Shown here: positions 16,653-25,858 of the stretch, one piece after another
Position numbering within the stretch: the first letter of the stretch is position 1
How the letters are laid out: every line of letters begins with the position of its first letter
Assembly: GCA_002716125.1 (NCBI GenBank)
Contig: PAZH01000023.1
Span: forward strand, 38,278-102,277
DNA from: Rhodospirillaceae bacterium
GTDB lineage: Bacteria > Pseudomonadota > Alphaproteobacteria > UBA8366
Reading direction: 5' to 3'
Length of the DNA: 64,000 bases
Translations under genes and position numbers: made by a program
The notes under the pieces: model-generated
The model's input: the letters and a program-made list of their open reading frames with translations, nothing else
What the model was told of the DNA's origin: nothing
The model's database searches: none

Positions 16653-17834
16653 TTACGAGTCCCTGACATCTTGACGGTATGGTGTTTCATTTTCGAGATA
16701 GTTCATTTCCCGCGATTCTTCGTATCGTTCCTGCTCCAAGAAGCGGGCGACAGCTTCACGGAACGCCGGGTTCGGTATCCAGTGTGCGCTTCGGGTTTGA
16801 ACCGGCTCATATCCGCGTTGCAATTTATGGGGGCCTTGCGTGCCGGCTTCAACGCGCGCCAAGCCATGATCGATGGCATATTCGATGGCGCTATAATAGC
16901 AGGTTTCGAAATGCAGGAACTTATAGTCGGCGACACAGCCCCAGTTTCGACCGAAGAGAGAATCGCCGCCTTTCAAGTTTAGGGCCCCTGCGATGGGCAA
17001 ACCGCCGGTATAAGCCATTACGAGCACAATCTGTTCCGGCATCGTATGCGAAACGATCTCAAAGAACTCGCGCGTGAGGTAGGGATATCCCCATTTGCGG
17101 TCGTAGGTATCGGTGTAGAAACGATAAAACGCATCCCATGCTTCTGGGTTCAGGTCGTCGCCCGACAGGCATTGCAACTCAATACCGCCCTCGGCGACCT
17201 TACGGCGTTCCTTGCGAATCATTTTTCGCTTACGGCTGTTTAACGAGGCGAGAAATCCATCAAACGATTCATAGTCGCGGTTGTACCAGTGATATTGATG
17301 CGCGTGTCGCATCAAGAACTCGGCTTCTTCCAGGTAGTCGCCGTCCTCTTTCGAAGCGAATGTCACATGTAGCGAGGACAACTCGTTGCGGCTGGTCCAT
17401 TCGATCATGCCGGCGACGAGGGCCGCGCGTGTCGTATCGGCGCCGACGCCGGGACGGACAAGAAGTCGTGGCCCGGTGACAGGCGTGAACGGGATTGATG
17501 CCTGCAGTTTCGGATAATATTGCCCGCCCGCGCGCTCGTAGGCATTCGCCCAGCCATAGTCGAAGACGTATTCCCCCATTGAATGGCTCTTGAGGTACAT
17601 CGGAACCGCACCAGCGACCTTTCCGTCCGCATCCTCGACGACCAGGTGTTGCGGTTGCCAGCCGGTCTCGGCCCGCACGGACCGGCTCTCTTCCAACGCG
17701 TGCAGAAACGCGTGGCGGACCGATGGATTACTGTCCGGCGCATCGGCACCGGCACACGCATCCCATTCAGCCGCATCGACTTCCGAAATATTAGACACGA
17801 CTTTAACGGTTATTGCGTCATTTCCGTCGGGCAT
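16653..17834 (-). CDS. FemAB/GNAT-like N-acyltransferase (DUF482 type)
   Basis: A 393-residue protein of the family annotated as peptidoglycan-biosynthesis or DUF482 GNAT proteins. Visible family blocks are HAFLHALEESRSV, the segment FDYGWANAYERAGGQYYPKL, FTPVTGPRLL, the Arg/Lys-rich LNSRKRKMIRKERRK, and LFGRNWGC.....HFETCYY near the end. The fold is two GNAT-like halves. Natural substrates in this family are not settled as far as I know. The ATG at 17834 follows GAGGA by 11 bases; a TTG six codons upstream is possible. It is divergent from a methyltransferase gene. Confidence 0.82.
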   Translation of the reverse strand: MPDGNDAITVKVVSNISEVDAAEWDACAGADAPDSNPSVRHAFLHALEESRSVRAETGWQPQHLVVEDADGKVAGAVPMYLKSHSMGEYVFDYGWANAYERAGGQYYPKLQASIPFTPVTGPRLLVRPGVGADTTRAALVAGMIEWTSRNELSSLHVTFASKEDGDYLEEAEFLMRHAHQYHWYNRDYESFDGFLASLNSRKRKMIRKERRKVAEGGIELQCLSGDDLNPEAWDAFYRFYTDTYDRKWGYPYLTREFFEIVSHTMPEQIVLVMAYTGGLPIAGALNLKGGDSLFGRNWGCVADYKFLHFETCYYSAIEYAIDHGLARVEAGTQGPHKLQRGYEPVQTRSAHWIPNPAFREAVARFLEQERYEESREMNYLENETPYRQDVRDS

Positions 17835-17960
17835 TCTCGCTTTGGTCCTCAAAAATTCAGTTCGTTTTGAGAGTGGTGTCCGCAGCGGTACTTATCAAGA
17901 AAAACCTCCGATCTTAATCGTCCGCTTGCGCGTTCGGAGCTATTGTCATACCCACGGCAT

Positions 17961-18680
17961 ATGACAGTTTGCCCGCTCTGTGCTTCACGCCGAACGCGCC
18001 ACTTCCAGGATGTGGAACAATACGCCTTTCATCGATGCGATGAATGCGCCTTTGTTTTTCTTGATCCAATGCCGACCGAGACCGTCTTGGAAAGTATTTA
18101 CAACAATGACGGTTCGATCACGTCGGAGTTTTATCCGAAGGCACGATCGAGGTTTCGGCGCGCGCTGCGGACGGCCTTTCATCTCTACCGATATGCACGT
18201 GGCGGCAATTTGCTGGATGTTGGTTGCGGCGGCGGATTTCAGGTCGCTGCATTCCGCTGGTTTGGGATCGAGTCCAGCGGACTGGATATCAGCGCCGATT
18301 CAATCGGCTACGCAAGAAATAAGTTCAAAAAATCGAAATTTTACTGCAACAGTTTTGATGAATTCTTATCAAATAATAAAAAATATAATTTTATATTTTC
18401 TTCTGAAGTCATAGAGCATGTCGTAGACCTAAATGAATACATGCATTTCTTAAATAAATGTCTTTCGAGCAAAGGTTACGTCTATATCACGACGCCGGAC
18501 ATCGCGAGTACCCGTGTGCCTGCCAATATCGTTGAGTGGGACGTATTCAGTCCGCCGCGCCACGTTCAGTTCTTTTGCCGGGACAATATCGTGACGTTGT
18601 TCGAACGACACGGTTTCGCACTCGAAAAACAATTTCGCGATCCGAAAGCCGGATTGCGGGTTCTCTTCCGTAAGGTATAG
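17961..18680 (+). CDS. Zinc-ribbon class I methyltransferase
   Basis: A 239-residue protein with an N-terminal zinc-ribbon-like region (C4/C7 and C26/C29), then a class I SAM-binding motif LLDVGCGGGFQ (about 84-94), SSEVIEHVVDL and a C-terminal sheet. This arrangement is common in O-methyltransferases of surface glycan and sugar pathways, but the substrate is unknown. The ATG at 17961 (MTVCPLC) was chosen over a TTG upstream because family members begin just before the first Cys. The middle of the gene (about 18320-18420) is much richer in A/T and in Lys/Asn/Phe/Ile than its flanks, which suggests foreign origin or recombination. Confidence 0.82.
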   Translation: MTVCPLCASRRTRHFQDVEQYAFHRCDECAFVFLDPMPTETVLESIYNNDGSITSEFYPKARSRFRRALRTAFHLYRYARGGNLLDVGCGGGFQVAAFRWFGIESSGLDISADSIGYARNKFKKSKFYCNSFDEFLSNNKKYNFIFSSEVIEHVVDLNEYMHFLNKCLSSKGYVYITTPDIASTRVPANIVEWDVFSPPRHVQFFCRDNIVTLFERHGFALEKQFRDPKAGLRVLFRKV

Positions 18681-18751
18681 GCCGATCTCCATTGCCCTTG
18701 ACCCTTTGCCCGTGCCCACAAAGTTTAGTTCAAGAGCTTTAGGGGGACGTT

Positions 18752-19897
18752 ATGGAATACAAATGCATATCAGCCGATTGCCATATTGATCTCATCTGGC
18801 TGCCGCCGGACCTGTTCACCTCGAATGCATCCGGACAGATGAAGAACCGGATGCCCTATGTCGACGAGGAAGCGGAAGGGGGACCGCGCTGGATCAGCCG
18901 CGGCGGCGCCGATTTCGGTCTCGTCAACGGCATGGGATCGGCCGGCCGTAAATATGAGCCGGGACAAATTCATCGCTCCGACGTGATGGCGGCGGAGGGG
19001 CTTTACGAAGACGGTGCGAATGGAATCCGGCGGCTGACCGAGCCGGAACTTCGCGTGAAGGACCAGGACCGGGACGGCGTTCAGGCGGAGGTCCTTTACG
19101 GTATTCTTGGCGCAGCACAGCGCCTGCAAGATCCCGAAGCCGAAATCGAAATGATGCGGATCTATAACGAATGGCTCGCGGGCTTCTGCGCCAGTCATCC
19201 GGAGCGATTCGCGGGTTTGGCGGCTATTCCCAGCCATAGTATCGACGCGGCCGTCGACGAAATAAAACGCGTCGCGGCAAGAGGGGCCGTGCGGGGCGTC
19301 GAAATCGCCAACACCCACGATTTGAAACCCTTGTTCCATCCGGATTGGTATCCGGTTTGGGCGGCCGCAAACGAAGCGAAACTCCCGGTTCACTTCCACA
19401 CGATCGGTACGCCAAAGACCGATACCGAAGGGTTTGCGCCGCTGCAGCAGCGACAAGCTTTCGCCGTGAGCCTGACCGGTTTTCAGATGGCGATGTCACG
19501 CATTCTCATGGAGATCATTTATGGCGGTGTCCTCGAAGCTTATCCCGATATCAAGATTGTCATCGGCGAGTCGGGGATCGGCTGGATACCTTACATCCTG
19601 GATCACATGGACCTCGAATGGGAAGAGCAGTTCAAGGACCTCACCTTGAAGATGAAACCGTCCGATTACTGGCACCGGCAATGTTACGCGACTTACCAGT
19701 CGGATAAGGTCGGCACGCGGCTTCTCGACTTCCTGGGCGAAGACAACATCATGTGGGGGTCGGACTTCCCCCACCCGGATGGTGTTTGGCCGGATTCGCA
19801 ACACTTCATCGACGATGAATTGGGGCACCTTCCGGAAGAGATTCGCTACAAGGTGATTTGCGACAATGCGGTTAAACTTTACGGTTTTGCCGCCTAG
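18752..19897 (+). CDS. Amidohydrolase family 2 (ACMSD-like) protein
   Basis: A 381-residue TIM-barrel metal hydrolase of the amidohydrolase_2 group, which includes decarboxylases such as ACMSD and many uncharacterised hydrolases. Metal ligands are visible: D9-C-H11 at the N terminus, His in PVHFHTIG, and the late Asp in MWGSDFPHPDGVWPDS. The C terminus KVICDNAVKLYGF is the usual family ending. The ATG at 18752 has a strong AGGGGGA six bases upstream. It stands between a methyltransferase and an M48 protease gene without clear pathway partners, so the substrate is unknown. Confidence 0.85.
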   Translation: MEYKCISADCHIDLIWLPPDLFTSNASGQMKNRMPYVDEEAEGGPRWISRGGADFGLVNGMGSAGRKYEPGQIHRSDVMAAEGLYEDGANGIRRLTEPELRVKDQDRDGVQAEVLYGILGAAQRLQDPEAEIEMMRIYNEWLAGFCASHPERFAGLAAIPSHSIDAAVDEIKRVAARGAVRGVEIANTHDLKPLFHPDWYPVWAAANEAKLPVHFHTIGTPKTDTEGFAPLQQRQAFAVSLTGFQMAMSRILMEIIYGGVLEAYPDIKIVIGESGIGWIPYILDHMDLEWEEQFKDLTLKMKPSDYWHRQCYATYQSDKVGTRLLDFLGEDNIMWGSDFPHPDGVWPDSQHFIDDELGHLPEEIRYKVICDNAVKLYGFAA

Positions 19898-19929
19898 CAT
19901 CGCGTGACGCCGCGCCCCATGTATCTGGG

Positions 19930-20880
19930 GTGGATGAAAAATCGGAAATTTCGGCTGCGTCTCGGCGCCGACAACGGTTGAGAAATCTCTTTCAGTCGGC
20001 GGTTCTCCTCGGCGGATTGGCCGCGATGCTGGCTTATAGCGCGAAATGGTTGGTCGGCCTGGACGGCGTTCTGTTCGTTTTAGCGGGATGCGGGCTCGGC
20101 ATTCTCTTCGCACCTCGGCTTTCCTCAAACAAGATCATGCGCTGGTACGGCGCACAGCAAATCGATCATCATGATATGTTGCCGGTCTACGATGCGCTGC
20201 GAAAGATTTCTTATCGCGCCGGTCTGACGGTCGCGCCCGAACTCTATTATATGCCGGACGGTGCGATGAACTCTTTCGCGGTCGGGCGGCGCTCCGATTC
20301 GGCCATCGCAATCACCGATGGGATGTTACGCCATCTCTCGATGCGGGAGTTGATGGCTGTCCTGGCGCATGAAGTGAGTCACATCGCCGGCAATGACATC
20401 TGGGTGATGCAGATTGCGGACATGATCACGCGTATGACACGGATGATGGCGTTGATCGGGATTGCCGTTGGGTTGCTTAGCCTGCCGCTTGCGATGTTCG
20501 GCGGCGGCAACCTTCCGATCCTCCCGATCCTCGCGCTGATATTCGCGCCCGGCGCCGCGGCTTTGCCGCAGCTGGCCTTGTCACGGACACGGGAGTTCGA
20601 GGCGGACCGGTCCGCAGCTGCGCTGACCGGTGACCCAATTGCATTGGCTTCTGCGTTGAAGAAAGTCGAAGCGGTGATGCACCCTTCTTGGCACCGGTTT
20701 CTAATGCCGGTGCGCCGCGGCGAGCAACCTTCGATCTTGCGCAGTCATCCGCCGACGGCCGAGCGCATTGGCCGATTGCGGGAGATGTCGCCGCTCGGTG
20801 CCACGCAGCAGAGACAGGGGATACCGGTACCGGTTCCGCGTATGCGTCCGACCGTTATCCGCCTTCCATTCTGGTGGTAG
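19930..20880 (+). CDS. M48 membrane metalloprotease, HtpX-like
   Basis: A 316-residue integral membrane zinc protease of family M48B. Two N-terminal spans (about 22-60) are followed by the zinc motif H147-E-V-S-H151, a hydrophobic hairpin (about 170-215), and the third zinc ligand region REFEADRSAA. HtpX-type proteases degrade misfolded inner-membrane proteins. The C-terminal tail (QQRQGIPVPVPRMRPT) is Pro/Arg-rich. The start is probably GTG at 19930. The stop is only three bases from the convergent, frameshifted transporter gene. Confidence 0.87.
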   Translation: MDEKSEISAASRRRQRLRNLFQSAVLLGGLAAMLAYSAKWLVGLDGVLFVLAGCGLGILFAPRLSSNKIMRWYGAQQIDHHDMLPVYDALRKISYRAGLTVAPELYYMPDGAMNSFAVGRRSDSAIAITDGMLRHLSMRELMAVLAHEVSHIAGNDIWVMQIADMITRMTRMMALIGIAVGLLSLPLAMFGGGNLPILPILALIFAPGAAALPQLALSRTREFEADRSAAALTGDPIALASALKKVEAVMHPSWHRFLMPVRRGEQPSILRSHPPTAERIGRLREMSPLGATQQRQGIPVPVPRMRPTVIRLPFWW

Positions 20881-20883
20881 GCT

Positions 20884-22123
20884 TTAAGCGGCGTTTTCTT
20901 GAAGCCTTGTGACAGGTGCGTCGGCGATCGGGAGATGGAACGCGGCCGCGACCAAGCCGAGGACGACCGCAACCCCCCAGACGATGTCATAGGAGCCCGT
21001 CAGGTCGAAAACGTATCCGCCGAGCCACGAGCCGAGAAACGCACCGAGCTGGTGGCTGAAGAATACGAACCCGAACAGCGTCGAAAGGTACCGGACACCG
21101 AAGATTTGAGCGACGAGGGCGCTGGTAATCGGCACGGTGCCGAGCCACAAGAGCCCGATGAGGACGGCGAAGACAAGCGCCGTCGTTTCCGTGATCGGTA
21201 TCAATAGGAAGCCGGTCATGACGATCGCCCGGCAAATATAGAAGCCGGAGAGAATATATTTTTTTCGAAACCGATCGCCGCAGATACCGGCAAAGATTCC
21301 GCTGCCGATATTCGCGAGGCCGATAACGGCGATCGCTGTGGCCGCAAAGGCAGCCGTCATGCCCTGATCGCTGAGGAACGAGGGGGGGGGGGACGGCAAT
21401 AAAGGTCACATGGAACCCGCAGACGAAGAAGCCGATGGTGAGCAGCCAGAACCCGGAATGGCCGCGGGCTTCGACAATGGCCTCGGACAGCGATTGCTTT
21501 TGTGCTGCCGGCGCACCTTCATTCGGATCGCCGGCGAGCACACAAGCCAGAACAATGCCCAGGGCGGCGAGGACGGACAGCATCAGAACCGCCTGAACCC
21601 AACCCATCGAGGCGATCAGCGTTTGGCCGATCGGGATCAAGGCGAACATGCCGATCGAGCCGCCGATGGTGGTGATGCTGAGCGCCAAGGCGCGCCGATT
21701 CTCCGGGACGAGCCGGCCTACGGCACCCAGCACAACGGCAAATGTCGTCCCGCTGAGACCAAGCCCAATGAGAAGCCCGATGCTGAGGTAGAGGGCGGCC
21801 GGATCGCTGGAGATCGACGCCAACGCAAGTCCGGCGGCGTAAAGCAGCCCACTGATGGCGACGACCCGGCCGGCGCCGTATTTATCGGCGATCGCGCCCG
21901 CAAAGGGTTGGGAGATGCCCCAGACAATGCTTTGAATAGCGAGGGCGAGGCTAAAGACGGTTCGGCCCAGTTCGAGGTCCGAACTTATCGGCGTTACGAA
22001 GAGTCCGAAGCTTTGCCGGATCCCCATACCGATACAAAGAATAAGGGCCGCGCACGCGACCGCGATCAACGCCTTCGTTCCGAAAGGCGCAGGGGTGGGT
22101 TGCGTAACGCTTGTATCCGCCAT
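20884..22123 (-). pseudogene. MFS transporter interrupted at an 11-base G tract
   Basis: A major facilitator superfamily permease (12 spans expected) encoded in two frames. The first part begins at the ATG at 22123 (MADTSVTQP), seven bases after GGAG, and carries GMGIRQSFGLFVTPI, ADKYGAGRVV and later spans up to FHVTFIAV. At 21382-21392 there is a run of eleven G (eleven C in the gene). Beyond it the family sequence continues in another frame (PSFLSDQGMTAAFAA to the stop at 20884). Ten bases would restore one frame of 412 residues, the normal MFS length. It may be a pseudogene, a phase-variable gene that is off, or a homopolymer miscall. It lies 32 bases behind a RidA gene. Substrate unknown. 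Confidence 0.8.
21382..21392. repeat. Homopolymer tract, 11 G
   Basis: The longest mononucleotide run noticed in the window, within the coding region of the MFS transporter and exactly at its frame break. Such tracts slip during replication and are a known basis of phase variation; they are also common sites of sequencing error. Confidence 0.9.
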
Positions 22124-22155
22124 CATCCTGCTCCAGCGAGAAGTAAGTAGATTGC

Positions 22156-22623
22156 TTAATCGACGACGATTATCGCGTCGACCTCGACGGCGACACCCAT
22201 CGGCAAAGATCCGGCACCGACCGCGAATCGGGCATGGCGGCCCGCATCGCCAAAGACTTCGACGAAGAGATCGGATGCGCCGTTGATGATGGCCGGGTGT
22301 TGGCCGAAATCGGTGACGCAGTTCACAAACCCGCCCACTTTCACAATTCGGCGGACGCGGTCCAGATCGCCATCGAGGGCGGCCTTCGCCTGCGCGATGA
22401 TATTCAGTCCGCAAACGCGCGCCGCTTGCTGTGCATCTTCGACGGAATAGTCGTCACCGACCTTGCCGATGTGCAGCAATTCGCCGTTCCAGAAGGGTAC
22501 CTGGCCCGCGATGTAGAGTGTGTTGTCCTCAAGTGCGTACGGCACATAGTTCGCGGCGGGCGCCGCCGCATCCGGTAGTTCGATGCCAAGCTCCGCGAGA
22601 CGCGCGTCGATTTTTCCAGCCAT
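22156..22623 (-). CDS. RidA (YjgF/UK114) family protein
   Basis: A 155-residue member of the Rid superfamily, whose archetype hydrolyses reactive enamine/imine intermediates from PLP enzymes. This longer form shows LYIAGQVPFWNGEL, the central AALDGDLDRVRRIVKVGGFVN, and the closing AVGAGSLPMGVAVEVDAIIVV. The canonical RidA Arg is not obvious at its usual place, so imine deaminase activity is uncertain. The ATG at 22623 has GGGGAA upstream. It is followed after 32 bases by the frameshifted MFS gene, and the two are probably one transcript. Confidence 0.88.
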   Translation of the reverse strand: MAGKIDARLAELGIELPDAAAPAANYVPYALEDNTLYIAGQVPFWNGELLHIGKVGDDYSVEDAQQAARVCGLNIIAQAKAALDGDLDRVRRIVKVGGFVNCVTDFGQHPAIINGASDLFVEVFGDAGRHARFAVGAGSLPMGVAVEVDAIIVVD

Positions 22624-22758
22624 TTCTTGTTCCCCAAATGAAGGTGTTTCCCTTTGCTATGCTTTCGCGGGCATCAGGTAAAGCCGGAAATCTTATCGAA
22701 GGGTATTGAGGTAGGTTGAGGGCGAAAGAACCGCCCGATTTCGGCCGCGATACCGACT

Positions 22759-23782
22759 CTAGTGCATGTCGTGCGGTTCCATCGAATCGAAGAAATGAAG
22801 GTAGGAGCGGAAAGTCTCTGCGCTATTCCTCCAAGATCGCGCCACGGCGAATTTACGGCACGTGCCGCTTTGCTTTGTCAGCGCGCTTTCGATCGCGCTG
22901 GTTAAGTCATCATGGAGACAGCCAATATCCGGATCGGTGATGACATCTTTTGGACCCATCACCGGATAGGCAGCAACGGGGACGCCGCAGGCGAGCGCCT
23001 CGAGCATAACGAGTCCGAAGGTGTCGGTCCGGCTCGGAAATACGAAGGCATCCGCAGCATTGTAGTAAGTGGCAAGTTCCTCGCCGTGTTTCGCACCGAC
23101 AAAGACCGTTTCGGGAAAGCTTCGGCGGTAAGACTCGAGCAAAGGGCCGTCGCCAACGACAACCTTGGTGCCTGGGGTGTTGAGTTTGAGAAAAGCCTCA
23201 ATGTTTTTCTCGACGGCAACGCGGCCGACATAAAGCAAAATAGGTCCTTCCATCCTTGGGATTTTTGCCTTCGGTCCAGGTTTAAAGAGATCGATATCAA
23301 CGCCGCGGCCCCAGAGACGAACATTTCGGAATCCCTTAGCGATAAGATTATCCACGACGGTGGGGGTGGGCACCATGACGCTGCTTGCCGCGGCGTGGAA
23401 CCAGCGTATCAACGGATAGATGGTGTCTTCCGGAATACGAAATCGGGCGAAGGTATTCTGGAAATCGCGTGTGGAAGGCCGTCGTGAACGGCAACTTCCG
23501 TTTTATGCAGAATCGCCGTGCTGCCAGACCTAACGGTCCTTCGGTAACAATGTGGATAGCACAGGGAAAGAACTTCTCCACCGTTCGCGCGACGGCATCC
23601 GGACCAGCGAGCGCCAAACGAATTTCCGGATAGGTCGGGCAGGGGACTGAGCGGAAGCCGTTGGGTGTTATCAGTTCTACTGTATCGCCCATCTCCTCGA
23701 GCTGGTCCCGCATGGCGGTCATCGTTCGAACAACCCCGTTGATTTGCGGATACCAGGCGTCGCTCACGATTAGGATGCGCAT
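22759..23782 (-). pseudogene. GT4-type glycosyltransferase, frameshifted (third gene of plcP operon)
   Basis: A paralogue of the glycosyltransferase just upstream, broken into two frames. The N-terminal part starts at the ATG at 23782 (MRILIVSDAWYPQINGVVRT; GAGG eight bases upstream) and runs to FHTRFPEYL. The C-terminal part resumes one frame over with ARFRIPEDTIYPLIRWFHA and contains GRGVDIDLF and FVFPSRTDTFGLVMLEALACG, ending at 22759. The intact paralogue reads FPEYIHARTRIP here, so the codon for the His between L and A has lost two bases at about 23449. A corrected protein would have 341 residues. It is either inactivated or a sequence error. Confidence 0.82.
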
Positions 23783-23801
23783 TGCCGAACCTCGCTTATC
23801 G

Positions 23802-24914
23802 TCACCGTTTCGTGTCGAATAGTGCGAGTTGCGCGAGAAAGTCGTCCGCAACCCGGCGCCAAGAAAACTGAGCTGCAAACCGCCGACAGGCTTCCGGGGA
23901 CTTGCTCAAGGCACGTTCCACTGCCGTGACGAGGTTTTCATTGAGACAACCGGCTTCGGTCTCGCCGGCTGCCTTCAGTCCCAAGACGTCGAGCGGGCCG
24001 GTAACCGGGAACGCGGCGACAGGAATACCGCACGACAATGCTTCCAGCATCGTCAACCCGAACGTATCGGTGCGGCTCGGGAACACAAAAACGTCGGCGG
24101 CTGAGAAATATCGAGACAACTCTTCATCGCCTTGCGCAATGCGGAATTCGACACCTGGAAAATCGCGCATCAGTTCTTTGCGTTGCGGCCCATCGCCGAC
24201 CACGACTTTGCTGCCGGGAAAATCCATTTCAAGAAATGCACGCACATTTTTCTCGATCGCCAGACGGCCAATGAACATTAGGATAGGGCGCGGCAAATCG
24301 AGGAAATCCTTACCGCGCGGTCTAAAGACCGTGTTGTCGACACCATGCGACCACTTGTGAACATTTCGGAATCCGCGGGCGGAAAGTTCGTGGTAAACAG
24401 AAGCCGAAGGCGCGAGAACGGATGTTGAAGGGGCATGAAAGCGCCGCATTCCAAGATAAAGCAGATTAAGCGGAATTCGCGTCCGCGCATGGATATATTC
24501 CGGGAACTTCGTGTGATAGGCGGATGTGAAGGGAACATTATTGCGGCGACACCACGTTCGAGCCGAAATGCCCAGCGGGCCTTCCGTCGCGATATGTATT
24601 GCGTCCGCAGTGCCTGATTCGAGCAGTTCGCTCATGATTTTTTTCGGCAGCACCGATAGTGGAATCTCCGGATAACCCGGGCAGGGAAATGTGCGGAATC
24701 GGTCGGGCGCGATAATTTCGATACGATGTCCCATCGCTTCGAGCTCTTGGCGAACGGAGGATAAAACGCGCACGACACCGTTGATTTGTGGAAACCAGGC
24801 GTCGGAGACGATCGTAATATTGCGCGCATCCGAAGGCATGGTCTGGATTTCGCCGACGCTTGAGCGCTGCGCAAACGTAGCGGAATCTCGCTCAAGATTC
24901 GTTAGATTGCGCAT
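23802..24914 (-). CDS. GT4-type glycosyltransferase, probable glycolipid synthase
   Basis: A 370-residue GT-B fold glycosyltransferase. The N-terminal domain has IVSDAWFPQINGVVR and the lipid-acceptor-like region AYHTKFPEYIHARTRIP. The C-terminal domain has IGRLAIEKN, VVVGDGP and the donor motif FPSRTDTFGLTMLEALSCG. This subfamily includes bacterial diacylglycerol glycosyltransferases and mannosyltransferases. The start at 24914 has AGGA seven bases upstream and overlaps the end of plcP by 13 bases, implying translational coupling; Met26 is an alternative. Next to plcP, its likely job is to add a sugar to the diacylglycerol that PlcP releases. Sugar identity is unknown. The galU-ugd operon in this window could supply UDP-glucose or UDP-glucuronate. 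Confidence 0.85.
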   Translation of the reverse strand: MRNLTNLERDSATFAQRSSVGEIQTMPSDARNITIVSDAWFPQINGVVRVLSSVRQELEAMGHRIEIIAPDRFRTFPCPGYPEIPLSVLPKKIMSELLESGTADAIHIATEGPLGISARTWCRRNNVPFTSAYHTKFPEYIHARTRIPLNLLYLGMRRFHAPSTSVLAPSASVYHELSARGFRNVHKWSHGVDNTVFRPRGKDFLDLPRPILMFIGRLAIEKNVRAFLEMDFPGSKVVVGDGPQRKELMRDFPGVEFRIAQGDEELSRYFSAADVFVFPSRTDTFGLTMLEALSCGIPVAAFPVTGPLDVLGLKAAGETEAGCLNENLVTAVERALSKSPEACRRFAAQFSWRRVADDFLAQLALFDTKR

Positions 24915-25702
24915 ACTGTCTTCCTGGCTGATAGGGGAAGTTCGACCGAAATTGGTTCTGCCCAGAAGACCAGCTCGAGGCGCCCATCCAGATGTTCGAC
25001 GAGAGCCGAATAACTCTCCACCCAGTCACCATCATTGCAGTAGAGAATGCCATTGATGTCGCGAATCTCCGCGTGGTGGATATGGCCGCACACGACACTG
25101 TCGACATTTTCTGCCGCGGCCGCTTTCGCAATGGCTTCTTCGTACTCTGCGATATATTTGACGGCGTTTTTGACTTTTAACTTTAGATAGGCGGAAAGCG
25201 ACCAGTAGGGTCGACCAAGGGCGAAACGTAGTTTGTTGAACCAGCCATTGAAGGCCAGAAGAGCCGTGTAGGCGCCGTCTCCAAGAAAGGCGAGCCATTT
25301 TGCATAGCGGACCACTACGTCAAACTCATCGCCGTGCAGGACAAGAAGGCGTTTTCCGTCCGCGGTCTCGTGTATCAGGCGGTCGACGACTTCTACGCCA
25401 CCGAAATGATGATTTACGTAATCCCGTGCGAATTCATCGTGGTTGCCCGGAATAAAAACGACATTCGTACCTTTCCGGGCTTTACGAAGGATTTTCTGGA
25501 CGACGTCGTTGTGTTCCTGTGGCCAGTACCACGAGCGTTTCAGACGCCAACCGTCAATGATATCGCCAACCAGAAAGAGGTTCTCGCTTTCATTGTATTT
25601 CAAGAAGTCGAGAAGCTGTGTGACCTGGCAGCCACGTGTGCCGAGGTGAATGTCTGAAATCCAGATACTCCGATATTGGGTGACTGGAGAATCGATCTTC
25701 AT
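24902..25702 (-). CDS. plcP: PlcP, phospholipase C-type metallophosphoesterase
   Basis: A 266-residue calcineurin-like phosphoesterase closely resembling the alphaproteobacterial PlcP described in Sinorhizobium, which cleaves phosphatidylcholine and related phospholipids to diacylglycerol during phosphate starvation. Metal-binding motifs are complete: D17-x-H19, GD at 46-47, GNHDE (86-90), HGDE (123-126) and GHIHH (206-210). The block DGWRLKRSWYWPQEHNDVVQ is characteristic. The family is often labelled UDP-2,3-diacylglucosamine diphosphatase (LpxH-like), but the overall sequence and the glycosyltransferase neighbours favour PlcP. It is first gene of an operon with two glycosyltransferases and diverges from a lipid kinase. 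Confidence 0.87.
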   Translation of the reverse strand: MKIDSPVTQYRSIWISDIHLGTRGCQVTQLLDFLKYNESENLFLVGDIIDGWRLKRSWYWPQEHNDVVQKILRKARKGTNVVFIPGNHDEFARDYVNHHFGGVEVVDRLIHETADGKRLLVLHGDEFDVVVRYAKWLAFLGDGAYTALLAFNGWFNKLRFALGRPYWSLSAYLKLKVKNAVKYIAEYEEAIAKAAAAENVDSVVCGHIHHAEIRDINGILYCNDGDWVESYSALVEHLDGRLELVFWAEPISVELPLSARKTVCAI

Positions 25703-25770
25703 AATTTGTATCCACTGTTTAAGATACCGATGATCGGTTCGGAATATATTTCTAAATAAAATAAGTAATT

Positions 25771-25788
25771 ATTACAGGTTTGTTACAT
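25771..25788. promoter_or_regulatory. Candidate Pho box between plcP and the lipid kinase
   Basis: ATTACAG-GTTT-GTTACAT (25771-25788) is an 11-base-spaced direct repeat with the layout of a PhoB box. In its reverse orientation the box consensus is two ATGACAG units around an AT-rich 4-base spacer. The core TTACA replaces TGACA in both units. It sits in an AT-rich divergent spacer, where it could serve plcP and the kinase. Known plcP genes are PhoB-dependent; binding here is inferred. Confidence 0.4.
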
Positions 25789-25858
25789 AAATGTTTTTAA
25801 TGAATACTTGACTTTACAGAAATAATTTAAAATATATTGATAACTAGAGGTGTTTCAC

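Noticed and set aside
24902-25702. Annotation as LpxH-type UDP-2,3-diacylglucosamine diphosphatase
   Set aside because: The family label is plausible, but the DGWRLKRSWYWPQE block and the glycosyltransferase/lipid kinase context fit PlcP better, and no lipid A genes are nearby.
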